A stretch of 64,000 nucleotides of DNA from Hemibagrus wyckioides (lineage: Eukaryota; Chordata; Actinopteri; Siluriformes; Bagridae), in assembly GCF_019097595.1 (NCBI RefSeq), contig NC_080714.1, positions 8,816,759 to 8,880,758 of the forward strand. Reading direction: 5' to 3'. This document shows, piece after piece, positions 36,106-43,860 of this stretch; within the stretch, counting starts at the first letter, position 1, and every line of letters begins with the position of its first letter. The notes below the pieces were generated by a model. It was not told where the DNA came from. It did not search any database and was given only the letters and a program-made list of their open reading frames with translations. The position numbers and the translations under genes are program-made.

Positions 36106-39100
36106 TCCGGTCTGATAGGATCATAAATGAAGTGGACATTTAAGACTAAGGGAGCGGTAACGAAAGGGAGCGCACCATGCACTGGGAACAGTTACTTCGT
36201 TTAAAGAACGGGGAGGTAAGCCCGGCGTTTATTATTCACAGTTTATATACCTGCTGTTCGTCAAATAGAAAGATAACAAGGCCATCAGTTATACAGATGA
36301 AGAAGTCAGTCAGGGATGTTGAGGTGATCTGTCCTGTATGTTCAGTTCTCTCTCACGCATTAGTCACGTGCCTTTACCGGCAACTCAGGTATGACACACT
36401 CCGTCCGTCTCTCTCTCTCTCTCTCTCTCTCTACCTGAGGCGACTATGTAAACTTTAAATATGTCAGATGAACTCACAGTTTCGTTCAACTTCACATGTA
36501 AAAACATGAAGCCTTTACACAATAACCGGACGTCCTTTAAAAACGGGAATATGGCTTCCGACAGAAATAGCACATTATTTCGAAATATTGCGCCATTAAA
36601 TGTTTCCTTAGTACTCTTCAGTATTCACTTTGTCACTTTGTTGTGTGTGTGTGTGTGTGTGTGGTAAGCTGTACACCAGCCTGAGGTCTCCACAAATCGC
36701 ACACTGCTTAAGCTATGCTACAATTTTGACAGGTTCTACTAATACATTTTTTTTTAATTTATTTAGTTAATTTTGGATGAATAAATGGTGTTTCCCGTTT
36801 AGCATAGAGAAGACAAGTGACTGAAAGGCGGTAAGCTGAGCTTGATATGTATTTATAGCCTGTGTGTTGATCCTGTAGGTTTCTGGCGATTTGAGATAGT
36901 CTCGGTATGATAACCTAGTCTAAAAATATATATATCGCGGTATCAGAGTATTAATCAACCATTTTAACACAACACTCAAACTTGTGGTGAAAATGAAAGG
37001 GAAGAACTATCACCGAATCTGTGTACAAAAGTCTCTGTGTACAAAAATAAGTCAGTGATAAGATAATATTCTGATGTACAGCTTCTAGGCTGAATATACT
37101 GTCCAGTTGAGGAAATGTTCCTTAGATGATATGAGGTCATGTTTGGTGAAAGTCACGCTATGGACAGTGAGGCGCTGACCTCATGGCTGTGGAAACGTTT
37201 GCCTGTTTTACTGTCAGGAAAAAAAGAGAGAACTTAGATAATCTTCTTTCTCCCTGTCTTTGTTTCTTCTGTTCTCGTTACTCCTTTAGTATTATTTCTA
37301 TAAACCTCTCCATTGTCTGTCTCGGTTTCAGATCGAGAGGCTGGAGGGCAGTCTGGCTCAGGCAGCATTCTGCAATGTGGACGGCTCACAGGCGGGCTCT
37401 GAGGATTCGCCGCTCGACCCTCAGCGCACTCGGCAGGCCATAGCGCAGCTCCAGCAGAAGATCCTGAGGCTGACGGAGCAGCTGCGCATCGAGCAGGCAG
37501 CGAGTGATGAAAATGTAGCCGAGTACCTCAAGCTCGCCAACAACACCAACGACAAGCAGCAGAGTTGCCGGCTTAAACAGGCACGATCTCCTCTCTTTTC
37601 TGAAAAGAAAACAAACAGATTAACTTGGATGATAAATGAGGTTTTTTTCAGAACCTAGCAACAGGGATCAGTGATTTACAGTCATTAACTGACAGTGAAC
37701 TTTCATCACAGTCATGTTTGGTTAATAATAATAATTGTAATAATATTGCATTCTCACTTTTCTGTTTTTTTTTTCTACTTTCAGGTTTTCGAGAAGAAAA
37801 ACCAGAAGTCCGCGGCAACTATCGCACAGCTGCAGCGCAAGCTGGAGCACTACCGGCGCCGGCTCCGTGAAGCTGAGCACGGCGGCGACACGACACGGCA
37901 ACCCAAAGGTGTGCTGCGTGATGTCCAGCAGGGTCTACGCGACGTAGGTGCACGGGTTATCACAGGCCTCAACGACGGCGTGGTGAGCAGTGTTCGAGGC
38001 GGCCTGTCAAGTTTCTCACATGCTACACACACAGCAGCTGGTGCAGTGGCCTCCAAGCCACGTGAGATCGCCTTGCTTCTGCGCAGCCGCTTCGGCAGCG
38101 CAGATAACATTAGTGCCCTGAAGGATGGAGAAGATAATAACGGTGCCACCACCAGTGGGCAGTTGCAGGGCAGCCCACGGTTTGGCAGTGAGGAGGACTG
38201 CTCGAGCGCTACATCGGGATCAGCCGGTGCCAACAGCGTGACAGGGGGAGTCGGCGGGCCACCGAGCTCTAAGGGGAACACTCTGGAGCGGGGAAGTAGC
38301 ACAGGCATGGAGATGCTGATACAGGAGGTGCAGGAGCTCAGGGAAGTTCAGGCTCGTTTGGACGAAACTATGGAGGAGCTGAAGGTCCAATACCAGCGGG
38401 AATACTCACTGTCATTGCGAACACTACAGGAGGAGCGGTTCAGGTAAGACATCAACCACATCTCTTTGGTATTTTGCATTACAGACATTAATTCCTCTAT
38501 ACTGAACAGCAGCTGGTTTAAGAATGACGGCTAGTTTTTCATCAGTCATTGTCTCAGTTTCAGCTTGGAATCATTTCCATTGCTCTGGTGTTGGAAATTT
38601 GGATGAAAGTAAATTGGACATTCTCTCATGTTTGCCTCATGCGTCTTAGAATGTAATCACTAGGTTTTGAATTTGCTTTAAAGTTGCATATTTTAAACCC
38701 TCTCTGACAGCTGCTCTTCGATTTCCTTAATGACTGGGATTTGAGCAACAATTAGCTTCCCCTTTTTTCGCCAGTTCGTAGCAATCACAGCAAAGAAACT
38801 ACAGATGTCCTGGATTAACCTTCAAACTACGCTCACTTTTGAAGCTTCACGGCTCAGTTGACTCTTTTCACCCGGATCTGATATTCGCATTCCCATCACG
38901 TGTGTGAATAAAACACTGAAACGACTCCCGCTCACATGTTTTCAAACGCGACATCACGCTCGCGATCCGTACGCAATCCAGAACATAATATATTAACAAG
39001 ACGGCAGTAGTGGAAGGAGAGAGGCAGCATGGCTGCTACTATTCACTGTGCAGTTTCAGCAGCAGCTGGTCAGCTGGTCATAATTAGTGTGGGAATGCAT

Positions 39101-40481
39101 CGTTTTTTCATAGTGCATTGAAGTGTGATGGGAAAAAAAGAAGAAGAAGAAGCTGAAATGAGCAGCTATGTGTCAGTATAAGTAGCTTAAATCAGCTTCG
39201 TGTCTCTTAAAAGATTCAGATTTGTGTCACGTTTAAGACAAAAAACAAAAACAAAAATGATGCTGAGACGGAAAAGATTGGTGTGCTGATAAATTATGAT
39301 GAATAAATCATGACAATGTGTGAGCTCTACTCTCGACATGACTGTTTATGTTTACCTCATGCTTTTTTCTTGTTATTATTCAGATAACAAATGGAAAGAT
39401 GATTCTTCTTCTTTTTTCTTTTTTTTTTGCTTAGTTTTTGGAAAAATTTTTTAGATGGAAATCTACCTGTTACCATTCTAAATTCCTCTTAACAAAGCAC
39501 TGGAAGAGAGAGACTGCTAAGTAGGTAGAGGGAGGGACGGAGGGAGGGAGACCGATTTAGGGAGGGATGGAGGTAGAACTAGAAAAAGGATCGACAAAAG
39601 GATTTTTCTCCCTAAAATGTCCAGCTGCGCTTTACCACTCTGTTTTTCCTTCCAGCTAAAAATAGTGAGAAGGGCAGAACAGATATTTAATAGAAAAAAA
39701 CAGCAATGGCATGTGTGCTGGACCCGCAGTGTGTACTGGGACAAGTGGGGTTCTTGACACTGTTTGTAATGGAGCACTTGAAGTGGCTTTAGTGTTCAAA
39801 AAGTGTGTGGGGGAAAAATCATATTTACATAAACCGCAATTGCTAAAAAACTGCTTTGGAGTGATGTGCTATTTCACTTCTGAGATGACTCTAAACATAT
39901 GATGTCTGTTATCAACTGAGAGAATCTCACTTTCACACACACACACACATTTCTCTTACTATCCTTGTGAGGACTTTCCACTGACATAATTACTAATGCA
40001 GCTAATTAATGTTAATCCTGAACTTAAATCTGACCTTAACCTCAGTATCCCAAAGAAAGCATTTTGGCTATTTATTTAAAAAAAAAAAAAAATCTGCATG
40101 TCCCCACAAGGTCACAGTTATTCCTCACCTTTTTTTGGTCTTCTCTATGACCCTTAACATTTCCTCTCCTCCCACACAGAACGCTCAGCCAAAGTGTTTT
40201 TTTTATTTCAGTCTTTCCAGGTAATGTTTAAGTTCTAAGTATGAATCCTGTCCCGGTTTTCTAAGTATTGTTTAATTATGACTGTACGCTAGAGTGTGCA
40301 TGTGTGTGTTAATAGCTTTGGGGTTGGTGTGTTTTTTTGTAGGTGTGAGCGGCTGGAGGAGCAACTGAACGACCTGACAGAGCTTCACCAGAATGAGATT
40401 CTGAACCTGAAACAGGAACTGGCCAGCATGGAAGAGAAAATGGCTTATCAGTCCTATGAGAGAGCTCGAGACATACAGGTA

Positions 40482-40517
<36 letters not shown>

Positions 40518-41841
40518 AGTGTTGATATATGTGTGTTTATGTGTGCCAAATATTCAGGTGAAACTGTGTGTAATATAGGATGAACGTTCACAGTGCTGCT
40601 TTGTGGCCAGAGCTCCTTAATAAAATTCCTTATTAAAAGAGTGCCCTCTAGTGGCAAGATACAGCAAGTACAACTTTAGTTACTGAGTAACACTTGAGCC
40701 AGTTGCTGTCTAACATTAACCAAAACACAACTTCAAAGTTCACTGACTCTATTTATACCCCGTCTCTGTTGAATTCTCACTTCTGTATGGTCAGAAAGGG
40801 TTGATTCATTTTCCTAACATTCATAAGCAGCTTTAATAGGAGTTCTGGCTGCACACAGGATTATATCTTGTTCTTATACCTTATTGTTTCTACAGTAACA
40901 ACATGCAAGCAGTATTAAAAGAAAGAGGTGTGTATGGTAAAGTTCTCTGTGAGAAGATGTTGATGTAGCATTTTTGAAAAGACGCACCAGTGCTAATGCT
41001 TTGCACCATAAGAGTTGTTCCTTTAAGTTTTTCTGACACCTTCAGCTAAATCTGAATTCGAGACATAATTCTGTGTTCGAGGCAAATTTGCATCTTCCCC
41101 ATCCAACCACCATGAAGTAGTCTTCTTTATTTGGGTAAATCTATAACATTTGACCCTACTGATCACTGTTTTGAGAAGGTGATCATCAACATTAGCTGGT
41201 TAACTTGTTGCTAAAGCTCCCCACTATTTTCTGCTGTTGTTGCTGTACCGCAAGTTCAGGTCAAAATGTTTGTTTCACTGTAGTAGAACATTACAAGTAG
41301 GTATTCGCCTGTAAGTGTAAAAGTGCAGTAAAAATAGCTTTTTATAAGCCTTACGAAGGCACGCTTTTATGGAGGCGTTCGTGTTTTTTTTCCACTTCGC
41401 ACGCCGAAAATGCTGAGGTGGGAAATGACAAATTACCACTTTCAAGCCTTCACAAACACAGCACAGGTATCATTATCACAAACCTTTGTCAACCATCTCC
41501 ATGTGTGTATCTTTTCCTCCCTCTAGGAGGCGCTGGAGGCCTGTCAGACCCGTATCTCAAACATGGAGCTACAGCAGCAGCAGCAGCAAGTGGTGCAGCT
41601 CGAAGGCCTGGAGAACGCCACGGCGCGCGCCCTGCTCGGCAAGCTCATCAACGTCCTTCTCGCCCTCATGGCGGTCCTCCTGGTATTCGTATCCACCGTG
41701 TCTAACTGCGTGTCGCCCATGATGAAAACGCGCAGCCGCTCCTTCTCCACGCTCCTCCTCCTCCTGCTCTTCACCTTGCTGTGGAGGAACTGGGACACAC
41801 TCTCAGGACACACACTTCAGTTTCTGCACATGCCGAGATGA
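9866..41841 (+). CDS. tmcc1: tmcc1, transmembrane and coiled-coil domain protein 1 (whole spliced gene)
   Basis: Spliced model: 9866-9904 or 36177-36215, joined to 37332-37580, 37785-38443, 40343-40478 and 41527-41841. All junctions keep frame and give 465 residues. The protein matches the TMCC family throughout: a DPQRT-type N-terminal helix, [63 protein letters not shown] (two blocks, residues ~317-340), SYERARDIQ, and a six-glutamine stretch at 377-382. Two hydrophobic segments follow near 401-423 and 433-450. Known for the family: TMCC1 is an ER membrane protein with cytosolic coiled coils that oligomerises and acts at ER-endosome contact sites in endosome fission. The TMCC1 name (over TMCC2 or TMCC3) rests on sequence resemblance and on plxnd1 lying downstream. 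Teleosts have tmcc1 duplicates and I cannot tell a from b. The longer mammalian N-terminus is not seen here and could lie upstream of the window. Confidence 0.93.
10348..10408. repeat. (AT)n microsatellite
   Basis: About 30 uninterrupted AT units. Confidence 0.97.
10855..11050. repeat. GA-rich polypurine tract (about 190 bp)
   Basis: Nearly all purines on the + strand in variants of gagagagacagagagaggcag. Such tracts can form triplex DNA. The leucine/serine open frames on the minus strand (10829-11086) come from the repeat. Confidence 0.9.
11283..11410. repeat. SINE-tail-like fragment
   Basis: gagacgcttttattaaatgacttacagttgag resembles the common fish SINE 3' region (cagacgcctttatccaaagcgacttaca). 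The same motif recurs at 59868-59912. No tRNA-like head was seen. Confidence 0.5.
11941..12080 (-). repeat. dispersed repeat copy (family with 15190 and 43633)
   Basis: It contains ggtgtcacaaagttggttcc, caaggtttcttcctcatg and taaagtgcattgttaaaagtgct, the minus-strand arrangement of the repeat at 43633-43860. Confidence 0.6.
13575..13990 (-). mobile_element. Tc1-like transposon fragment
   Basis: On the minus strand the sequence decodes to the end of a Tc1-type transposase: [18 protein letters not shown] followed by [23 protein letters not shown]. The N-terminal half is absent and a stop and frameshift separate the earlier FQHDNAP-like piece. It is a decayed, non-autonomous remnant of a different subfamily from the element at 19743. 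Confidence 0.75.
15190..15412 (-). repeat. dispersed repeat copy (family with 11941 and 43633)
   Basis: cactcaaatgaggatgggtt, gagtctggctcctctcaagg, and gacaatgtccattgttaaaagagctatagaaat are the reverse complement of blocks at 43640-43840. Confidence 0.75.
15607..15654. repeat. (CT)n microsatellite
   Basis: CT tract with single interruptions. Similar tracts lie at 16806-16850, 21857-21887, 25769-25796 and 27521-27586. Confidence 0.95.
17071..17337. repeat. tandem duplication of a ~120-bp unit separated by (TG)n
   Basis: Two diverged copies, about 17071-17189 and 17217-17335, share gatgcgtta, ttttctgcacacttgagaaagg and gcaagt-ttgaagctgatgt then gaaacacttgttctcagctt. Each is followed by a (TG)n tract. 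Confidence 0.9.
18638..18691. repeat. alternating TG/CG microsatellite
   Basis: Alternating purine-pyrimidine run with gcacacgcgcg in its middle. Such sequence favours Z-DNA. Confidence 0.9.
18997..19585. mobile_element. mariner-type MITE (about 590 bp)
   Basis: The left end (gtgaaacctcagcatacgaa) is inverted at the right end (reverse complement cagtggaacctatgcatacg). The two continue to match with gaps, and TA borders the right end. Internal sequence has no transposase. The small open frames around 19369-19704 belong to it and are not genes. Confidence 0.7.
19743..21218 (-). mobile_element. degenerate Tc1-like transposon, 1476 bp, with TIRs and TA target duplication
   Basis: It begins CAGTGG and ends CCACTG with TA on both sides (19741-19742, 21219-21220). 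The inverted repeats run about 130 bp: 19743-19870 pairs with 21090-21218 through cttttctgcataaat-, gtgatct- and attgacaaatataatgt-like blocks. Length and structure are typical of fish Tc1 elements. The enclosed minus-strand transposase is broken, so the copy is dead. Confidence 0.93.
19874..20872 (-). pseudogene. Tc1 transposase pseudogene
   Basis: Three minus-strand pieces follow the Tc1 order. 20663-20872 gives [20 protein letters not shown] and a paired-type helix-turn-helix ending LPRSGRPVK. 20129-20437 gives DEIKIELF...IWHKKGTAY...[15 protein letters not shown]...QQDND and NPIEML, covering the catalytic domain. 19874-20122 gives [19 protein letters not shown] and YRKRL, the C-terminus. 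Stops and frameshifts separate the pieces. Between the second catalytic Asp (QQDND) and [12 protein letters not shown] about 20 residues of the usual spacing are missing, so the DDE site could not form even if the frame were intact. Confidence 0.9.
21360..21600 (+). repeat. tRNA-derived SINE
   Basis: A tRNA-like head with a B-box-like tcaagagttcagacccc near 21402-21418, then ctgccactgttaaggcaaagcccttaaccc and a tail gatgctgtactgtgtatgtga. This is the layout of common fish SINEs. Confidence 0.65.
23277..23330. repeat. (ATTC)n-(ATTT)n microsatellite
   Basis: ATTC units pass directly into ATTT units. Confidence 0.97.
23343..24134. mobile_element. probable interrupted MITE with inverted ends
   Basis: The left end tcttaaaaggaatggttcta and the reverse complement of the right end (cactcttaaaaatgaggttc) match as inverted repeats, and gaacc/ggttc motifs fill the interior. 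A (TTA)n tract (23453-23514) and an internal end-like motif at 23883 suggest insertion or nesting. Confidence 0.45.
23453..23514. repeat. (TTA)n microsatellite
   Basis: About 20 near-perfect TTA units. Confidence 0.97.
24236..24405 (+). repeat. tRNA-derived SINE
   Basis: A-box-like tagcttagtggtcaaggtg and B-box-like ggttgtgcatttgaatccc at tRNA spacing, then ccaccaaactgccactgcaa and a tail gataagggtgtctgctgtatgc. It is a diverged SINE, not a functional tRNA gene. Confidence 0.75.
26929..27260. repeat. GT/GA simple-repeat cluster
   Basis: (GT)n at 26929-26955, then mixed GA and GT tracts at 27100-27260. The long minus-strand open frame here (SHTHT-type translation) is a repeat artefact. Confidence 0.85.
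28380..28700. repeat. possible dispersed repeat
   Basis: cgtctcgcaaagccagacct at the left, caaccaatcacagtgtgtct inside, and gcgacgtctgaggctgagac at the right look like a fish MITE. The family is not certain and terminal repeats are imperfect. Confidence 0.35.
32560..33205. mobile_element. dispersed hairpin-type DNA element, copy A
   Basis: It ends ttcctaataaagtgg, the reverse complement of the start of copy B at 52498. 32585-32735, reversed, matches the right arm of copy B (ttttctgctcaccacagtt..., ...ccgctcactc). Both share atcccaggagatcagcagtttct. No transposase is visible. Confidence 0.65.
33785..33975 (+). repeat. dispersed fish repeat fragment
   Basis: cagctgctccctgtttgggg, tcactacagcagatctgatc, and caggtgcccttcctgataca form a pattern I know from many fish introns. 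Family not named. Confidence 0.5.
35524..35660 (+). repeat. dispersed repeat fragment (43633 family)
   Basis: gcatagcaactttacagaaa and gtttcagaggaaccaggctt match parts of the repeat at 43633. Confidence 0.45.
35860..36176 (+). promoter_or_regulatory. CpG-rich candidate promoter and 5' UTR for tmcc1 exon B
   Basis: In AT-rich intronic surroundings, 35865-36015 is suddenly CpG-dense and contains a GC box (gggcggggc) followed by cgcgcgcgcgg. A (CA)n tract (36063-36103) and the exon B start follow. This is the profile of a vertebrate CpG promoter. Transcription start sites cannot be placed from sequence. Confidence 0.55.
36063..36103. repeat. (CA)n microsatellite in the exon B 5' region
   Basis: About 20 CA units, 74 bases before the exon B start. 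Confidence 0.97.
36127..36204 (+). promoter_or_regulatory. upstream ORF overlapping the tmcc1 exon B start
   Basis: An ATG at 36127 opens 25 codons (MKWTFKTKG...) in another frame and ends at TAA 36202-36204, inside exon B, so it overlaps the MHWEQ start. Ribosomes using it would bypass that start, which may lower translation from this transcript. It is visible in sequence. The effect is inferred. Confidence 0.35.
36177..36215 (+). CDS. tmcc1: candidate tmcc1 alternative first coding exon B ([13 protein letters not shown])
   Basis: An ATG with A at -3 opens 13 codons, [13 protein letters not shown], followed by a strong donor (gag/gtaagc) at 36216. It is phase 0, so it joins the 37332 acceptor in frame as KNGE-IERLEG across a 1116-bp intron. 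It sits about 170 bp downstream of a CpG-rich patch with a GC box, which looks like a promoter. I do not recognise the peptide from other species. It has the same length and phase as exon A, which suggests a second promoter driving an isoform with a different N-terminal tip. The alternative is that this is a non-coding or species-specific start. Confidence 0.55.
37332..37580 (+). CDS. tmcc1: tmcc1 exon 2 (first common exon)
   Basis: The acceptor ctcggtttcag precedes ATC at 37332. The 83 codons begin [10 protein letters not shown] and include [19 protein letters not shown] and [11 protein letters not shown], hallmark TMCC sequences forming the first coiled coil (residues 14-96 of the 465-residue model). 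Family alignment puts the exon end after ...CRLKQ, before VFEKKNQ. At that point the genome reads cag/gcacga, a GC donor rather than GT. Without splicing the frame continues 25 codons to a stop at 37656-37658. Confidence 0.92.
37581..37784 (+). other. tmcc1 intron 2, GC-AG type (204 bp)
   Basis: Family alignment fixes both ends: CAG/GCACGA at the donor and tttcag at the acceptor. The donor has C at +2, C at +4 and A at +6, three departures from the U1 consensus. Confidence 0.85.
37785..38443 (+). CDS. tmcc1: tmcc1 exon 3 (central coiled-coil exon)
   Basis: The acceptor ttctactttcag precedes GTT TTC GAG at 37785. The exon encodes [20 protein letters not shown], a basic heptad-rich helix, [19 protein letters not shown], a Ser/Ala segment ending [19 protein letters not shown], an acidic/serine stretch [18 protein letters not shown], then a helix with [18 protein letters not shown]. 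It ends two bases into an Arg codon (donor ag/gtaagac). The base composition is markedly GC-richer than the flanking introns, as expected for coding sequence. A 152-codon open frame on the opposite strand (37850-38308) is a shadow of this exon. Confidence 0.95.
38444..40342 (+). other. tmcc1 intron 3 (1899 bp)
   Basis: Non-coding. A small CpG cluster at 38870-38980 and a ggga-rich stretch at 39527-39575 are the only notable content. Confidence 0.85.
40343..40478 (+). CDS. tmcc1: tmcc1 exon 4
   Basis: The acceptor tttttttgtag precedes a single G that completes the Arg codon split after exon 3. [20 protein letters not shown] and then [20 protein letters not shown] follow, ending ARDIQ. This is the most conserved coiled-coil stretch of the TMCC family. 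The donor is cag/gtattt, and a (GT)n tract begins only a few bases downstream. Confidence 0.95.
40479..41526 (+). other. tmcc1 intron 4 (1048 bp)
   Basis: Non-coding. It starts with gtattt and then a (GT)n tract at about 40484-40514. Confidence 0.9.
41527..41841 (+). CDS. tmcc1: tmcc1 exon 5 (terminal coding exon with both membrane segments)
   Basis: The acceptor ccctctag precedes GAG GCG CTG ([20 protein letters not shown]...). There are 104 codons and a TGA stop at 41839-41841. They encode the six-Gln run, [19 protein letters not shown], membrane segment 1 ([19 protein letters not shown]), a short polar loop [10 protein letters not shown], membrane segment 2 (a leucine-rich run through TLLW) and RNWDTL, then a short tail ending MPR. 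The two C-terminal segments would form the hairpin that anchors TMCC proteins in the ER. Confidence 0.95.
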   Translation, partial: EALEACQTRISNMELQQQQQQVVQLEGLENATARALLGKLINVLLALMAVLLVFVSTVSNCVSPMMKTRSRSFSTLLLLLLFTLLWRNWDTLSGHTLQFLHMPR

Positions 41842-42040
41842 CGCTGACGCTGCCCGAGACGCAGCGCCGTGGTGCTTTGAACATCGGGAAGCCACAGCCA
41901 GAAACCGTCAACCATCAAAATTCATCTGTGAATATAGACTTCCTTTTTGAAAGGAAAAGGTGTATACGTTTACATTTTGGAAGTATGAATGAATTAAAAG
42001 TCAGCCTTTTCTTGCAGCACCTCTTTTATTAGGATGCTGT

Positions 42041-42046
42041 AATAAA
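42041..42046 (+). terminator. candidate proximal tmcc1 polyadenylation signal (AATAAA)
   Basis: An AATAAA hexamer 200 bases after the tmcc1 stop. It lacks an obvious GT-rich element directly downstream, so it is the weaker candidate. Confidence 0.3.
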
Positions 42047-43396
42047 GAATGGACGATATTCCATCGATTTATAACAAATTTTGTTTTTATATCATAATCA
42101 GTTGTATGTAGCATCAAAGTCCCGTTACTGAAACAGGTGATGGGAATTGATTTGGATGTTGCACTCAAACGTTCCTCCTCTTTCTCTGCCTGTTTTATTT
42201 GAAAATAAATCTTACTGGCTGCCTTTAAGGGAGGAGTGTATGCACTTTGAGCTGTGTTCAGCAGTGTTAGCCTACTCTGCCATCACTTTGTTCACTGCAC
42301 TGGATTTAACATTGAAGGGGAAACCTGAATGGACTGATGGACATACTTGAAGAGAGTGGTACTTTAGGGACCTTTCTGTGCTTCCATATCGTTTCTATTA
42401 GCAATGTATTACCACTTTCAGGACCTTTATAGTATATGAATGGTGAAAAAAAACACACACACATGAATTAATGTTGATGAATGAGTAAGTTGTTGAACGA
42501 GGCACTGTTGTTGTGATCGGAGCCTGTTTACCATATGATATCAAAGCAAAACGTCTTCATATCATCGATGAATTTGACTCAGTTCTTATTTCTGATGAAT
42601 ATTGTACATCATCGAATAGGCTATCAGCAGTCCAGATGTTTTTATTAGCATGTTGCACTGGTGAAAATTCAGGCCTTTTCTAAAAAAAAAAATACAAATC
42701 TGGGGAAGGTTACTACATCTAGTGTTGGGTCACATCAGATTTTGATTGGTGTTTGATCTTATCACATCGGGCTAATTCATTTGTCCGAGTCAGCAAAAAA
42801 AAAAAAAAAAAGCCTAACATAATATTAGATTTGCGAAAGCTGCCATTTTCCTGAAAATGCTATTTAAGCATTTCGAGGTGAAGACAAGAAATGGGACTGT
42901 TTATAATATCTCAAACAACAGACTTAACATAAGCAACATTCTCTAACCATACAGCTATATTTAAAATGAGTGTTTTACTGAATCCCTGTGGGATGGATGT
43001 ATGAGACGATGGGTTCTTTTTGTTTTTTTTATTTTATTCCAGCCAAGAAATCCTTTTTCCATGTGAGCATTGCCAAGCTATTAACATTATTACTGTACTT
43101 AAATATCTTTTATAGTATTCAATAAGTGTAACATGTAAGGTGTCCAATCCAAGCCATGGATAATTGGTTTAGCTACTTGAATAATAATAAATCAGATTAA
43201 TTAGTAAATAATTCTTTGAATTCCTCTTTGGTGACCCAGGTGGACAGGCTCGAGGTCTCTACACTGCAAGATTGTTTAACCTTGACCCTGAAAATGTGTG
43301 AAACAGCCGGAGGTGTGTGCGTGTGTGTGTGTGCGCGTGGGTAGGTGGGTGTGCATGCTAAGCAACTTCAGTGCCTTCTGATGTCTGTATGCCTGT

Positions 43397-43402
43397 AATA
43401 AA
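43397..43402 (+). terminator. candidate tmcc1 polyadenylation signal (AATAAA)
   Basis: An AATAAA hexamer with a GT-rich downstream element at about 43424-43443. Earlier hexamers at 42041 and 42204 could serve shorter transcripts. Confidence 0.4.
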
Positions 43403-43632
43403 AAGCATTCCTGCCTAGACAAAGATGTGTGTGCGTCAGTGTGTGGTAATTCCAAGCTGATTCCTGTTGTGATGCCATATGTCACTCAAAGCAATTTTGT
43501 CAGCCCATTTATCCAAGAGAGATTTGAGCAACGAGCAGTCAGAGTGTAATGTCTGTAACAGGGCTCTTGTACAGTTCTGGAAAGTATGACATTAGTGTAG
43601 AGCTCATTTTCAGACCTGGAATACTACGAAAA

Positions 43633-43860
43633 AATGCAATTCAATTTTATTTCTATAGCGCTTTTAATAATAGACATTGTCTCAAAGCAGCTTTACAGAA
43701 CATAAGAAACATAGTACAAAAGCCCAAGATTAATGTTAGCCAAAACCATCAAGCCTGAGGCGACCTTGAGAGGAACCAGACTCAAAAGGGAACCTCATCC
43801 TCATTTGGGTGACACCGGAGAGTGTTTTTTTGTAAATTATAATAAACACCGGAGAGTGTG
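43633..43860 (+). repeat. dispersed repeat copy (reference copy in this window)
   Basis: aattcaattttatttctata and gcgcttttaataatagacat open it, then tctcaaagcagctttacaga, ttgagaggaaccagactcaa and cctcatttgggtgacacc follow. Copies or pieces recur at 11941, 15190, 35524 and 61085. Confidence 0.75.

Larger units (their letters stand above)
9905..37331 (+). other. tmcc1 intron 1 (27.4 kb when exon A is used)
   Basis: Non-coding apart from exon B. Notable contents are (AT)n at 10348-10408, a purine tract at 10855-11050, Tc1 remnants near 13575-13990 and 19743-21218, a MITE at 18997-19585, several SINEs and a hairpin-type repeat at 32560-33200. No independent gene is recognisable. Confidence 0.75.
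41842..43402 (+). other. tmcc1: tmcc1 3' untranslated region (inferred extent)
   Basis: AT-rich non-coding sequence follows the stop. AATAAA signals occur at 42041-42046, 42204-42209 and 43397-43402. Only the last is followed about 25 bases later by a GT-rich stretch (tgtgtgcgtcagtgtgtgg), so it is my preferred cleavage site, giving a UTR of about 1.6 kb. The extent is inferred. Confidence 0.5.

Noticed and set aside
37850..38308. 152-codon open frame on the minus strand.
   Set aside because: Antisense shadow of tmcc1 exon 3. The plus frame matches the TMCC family.
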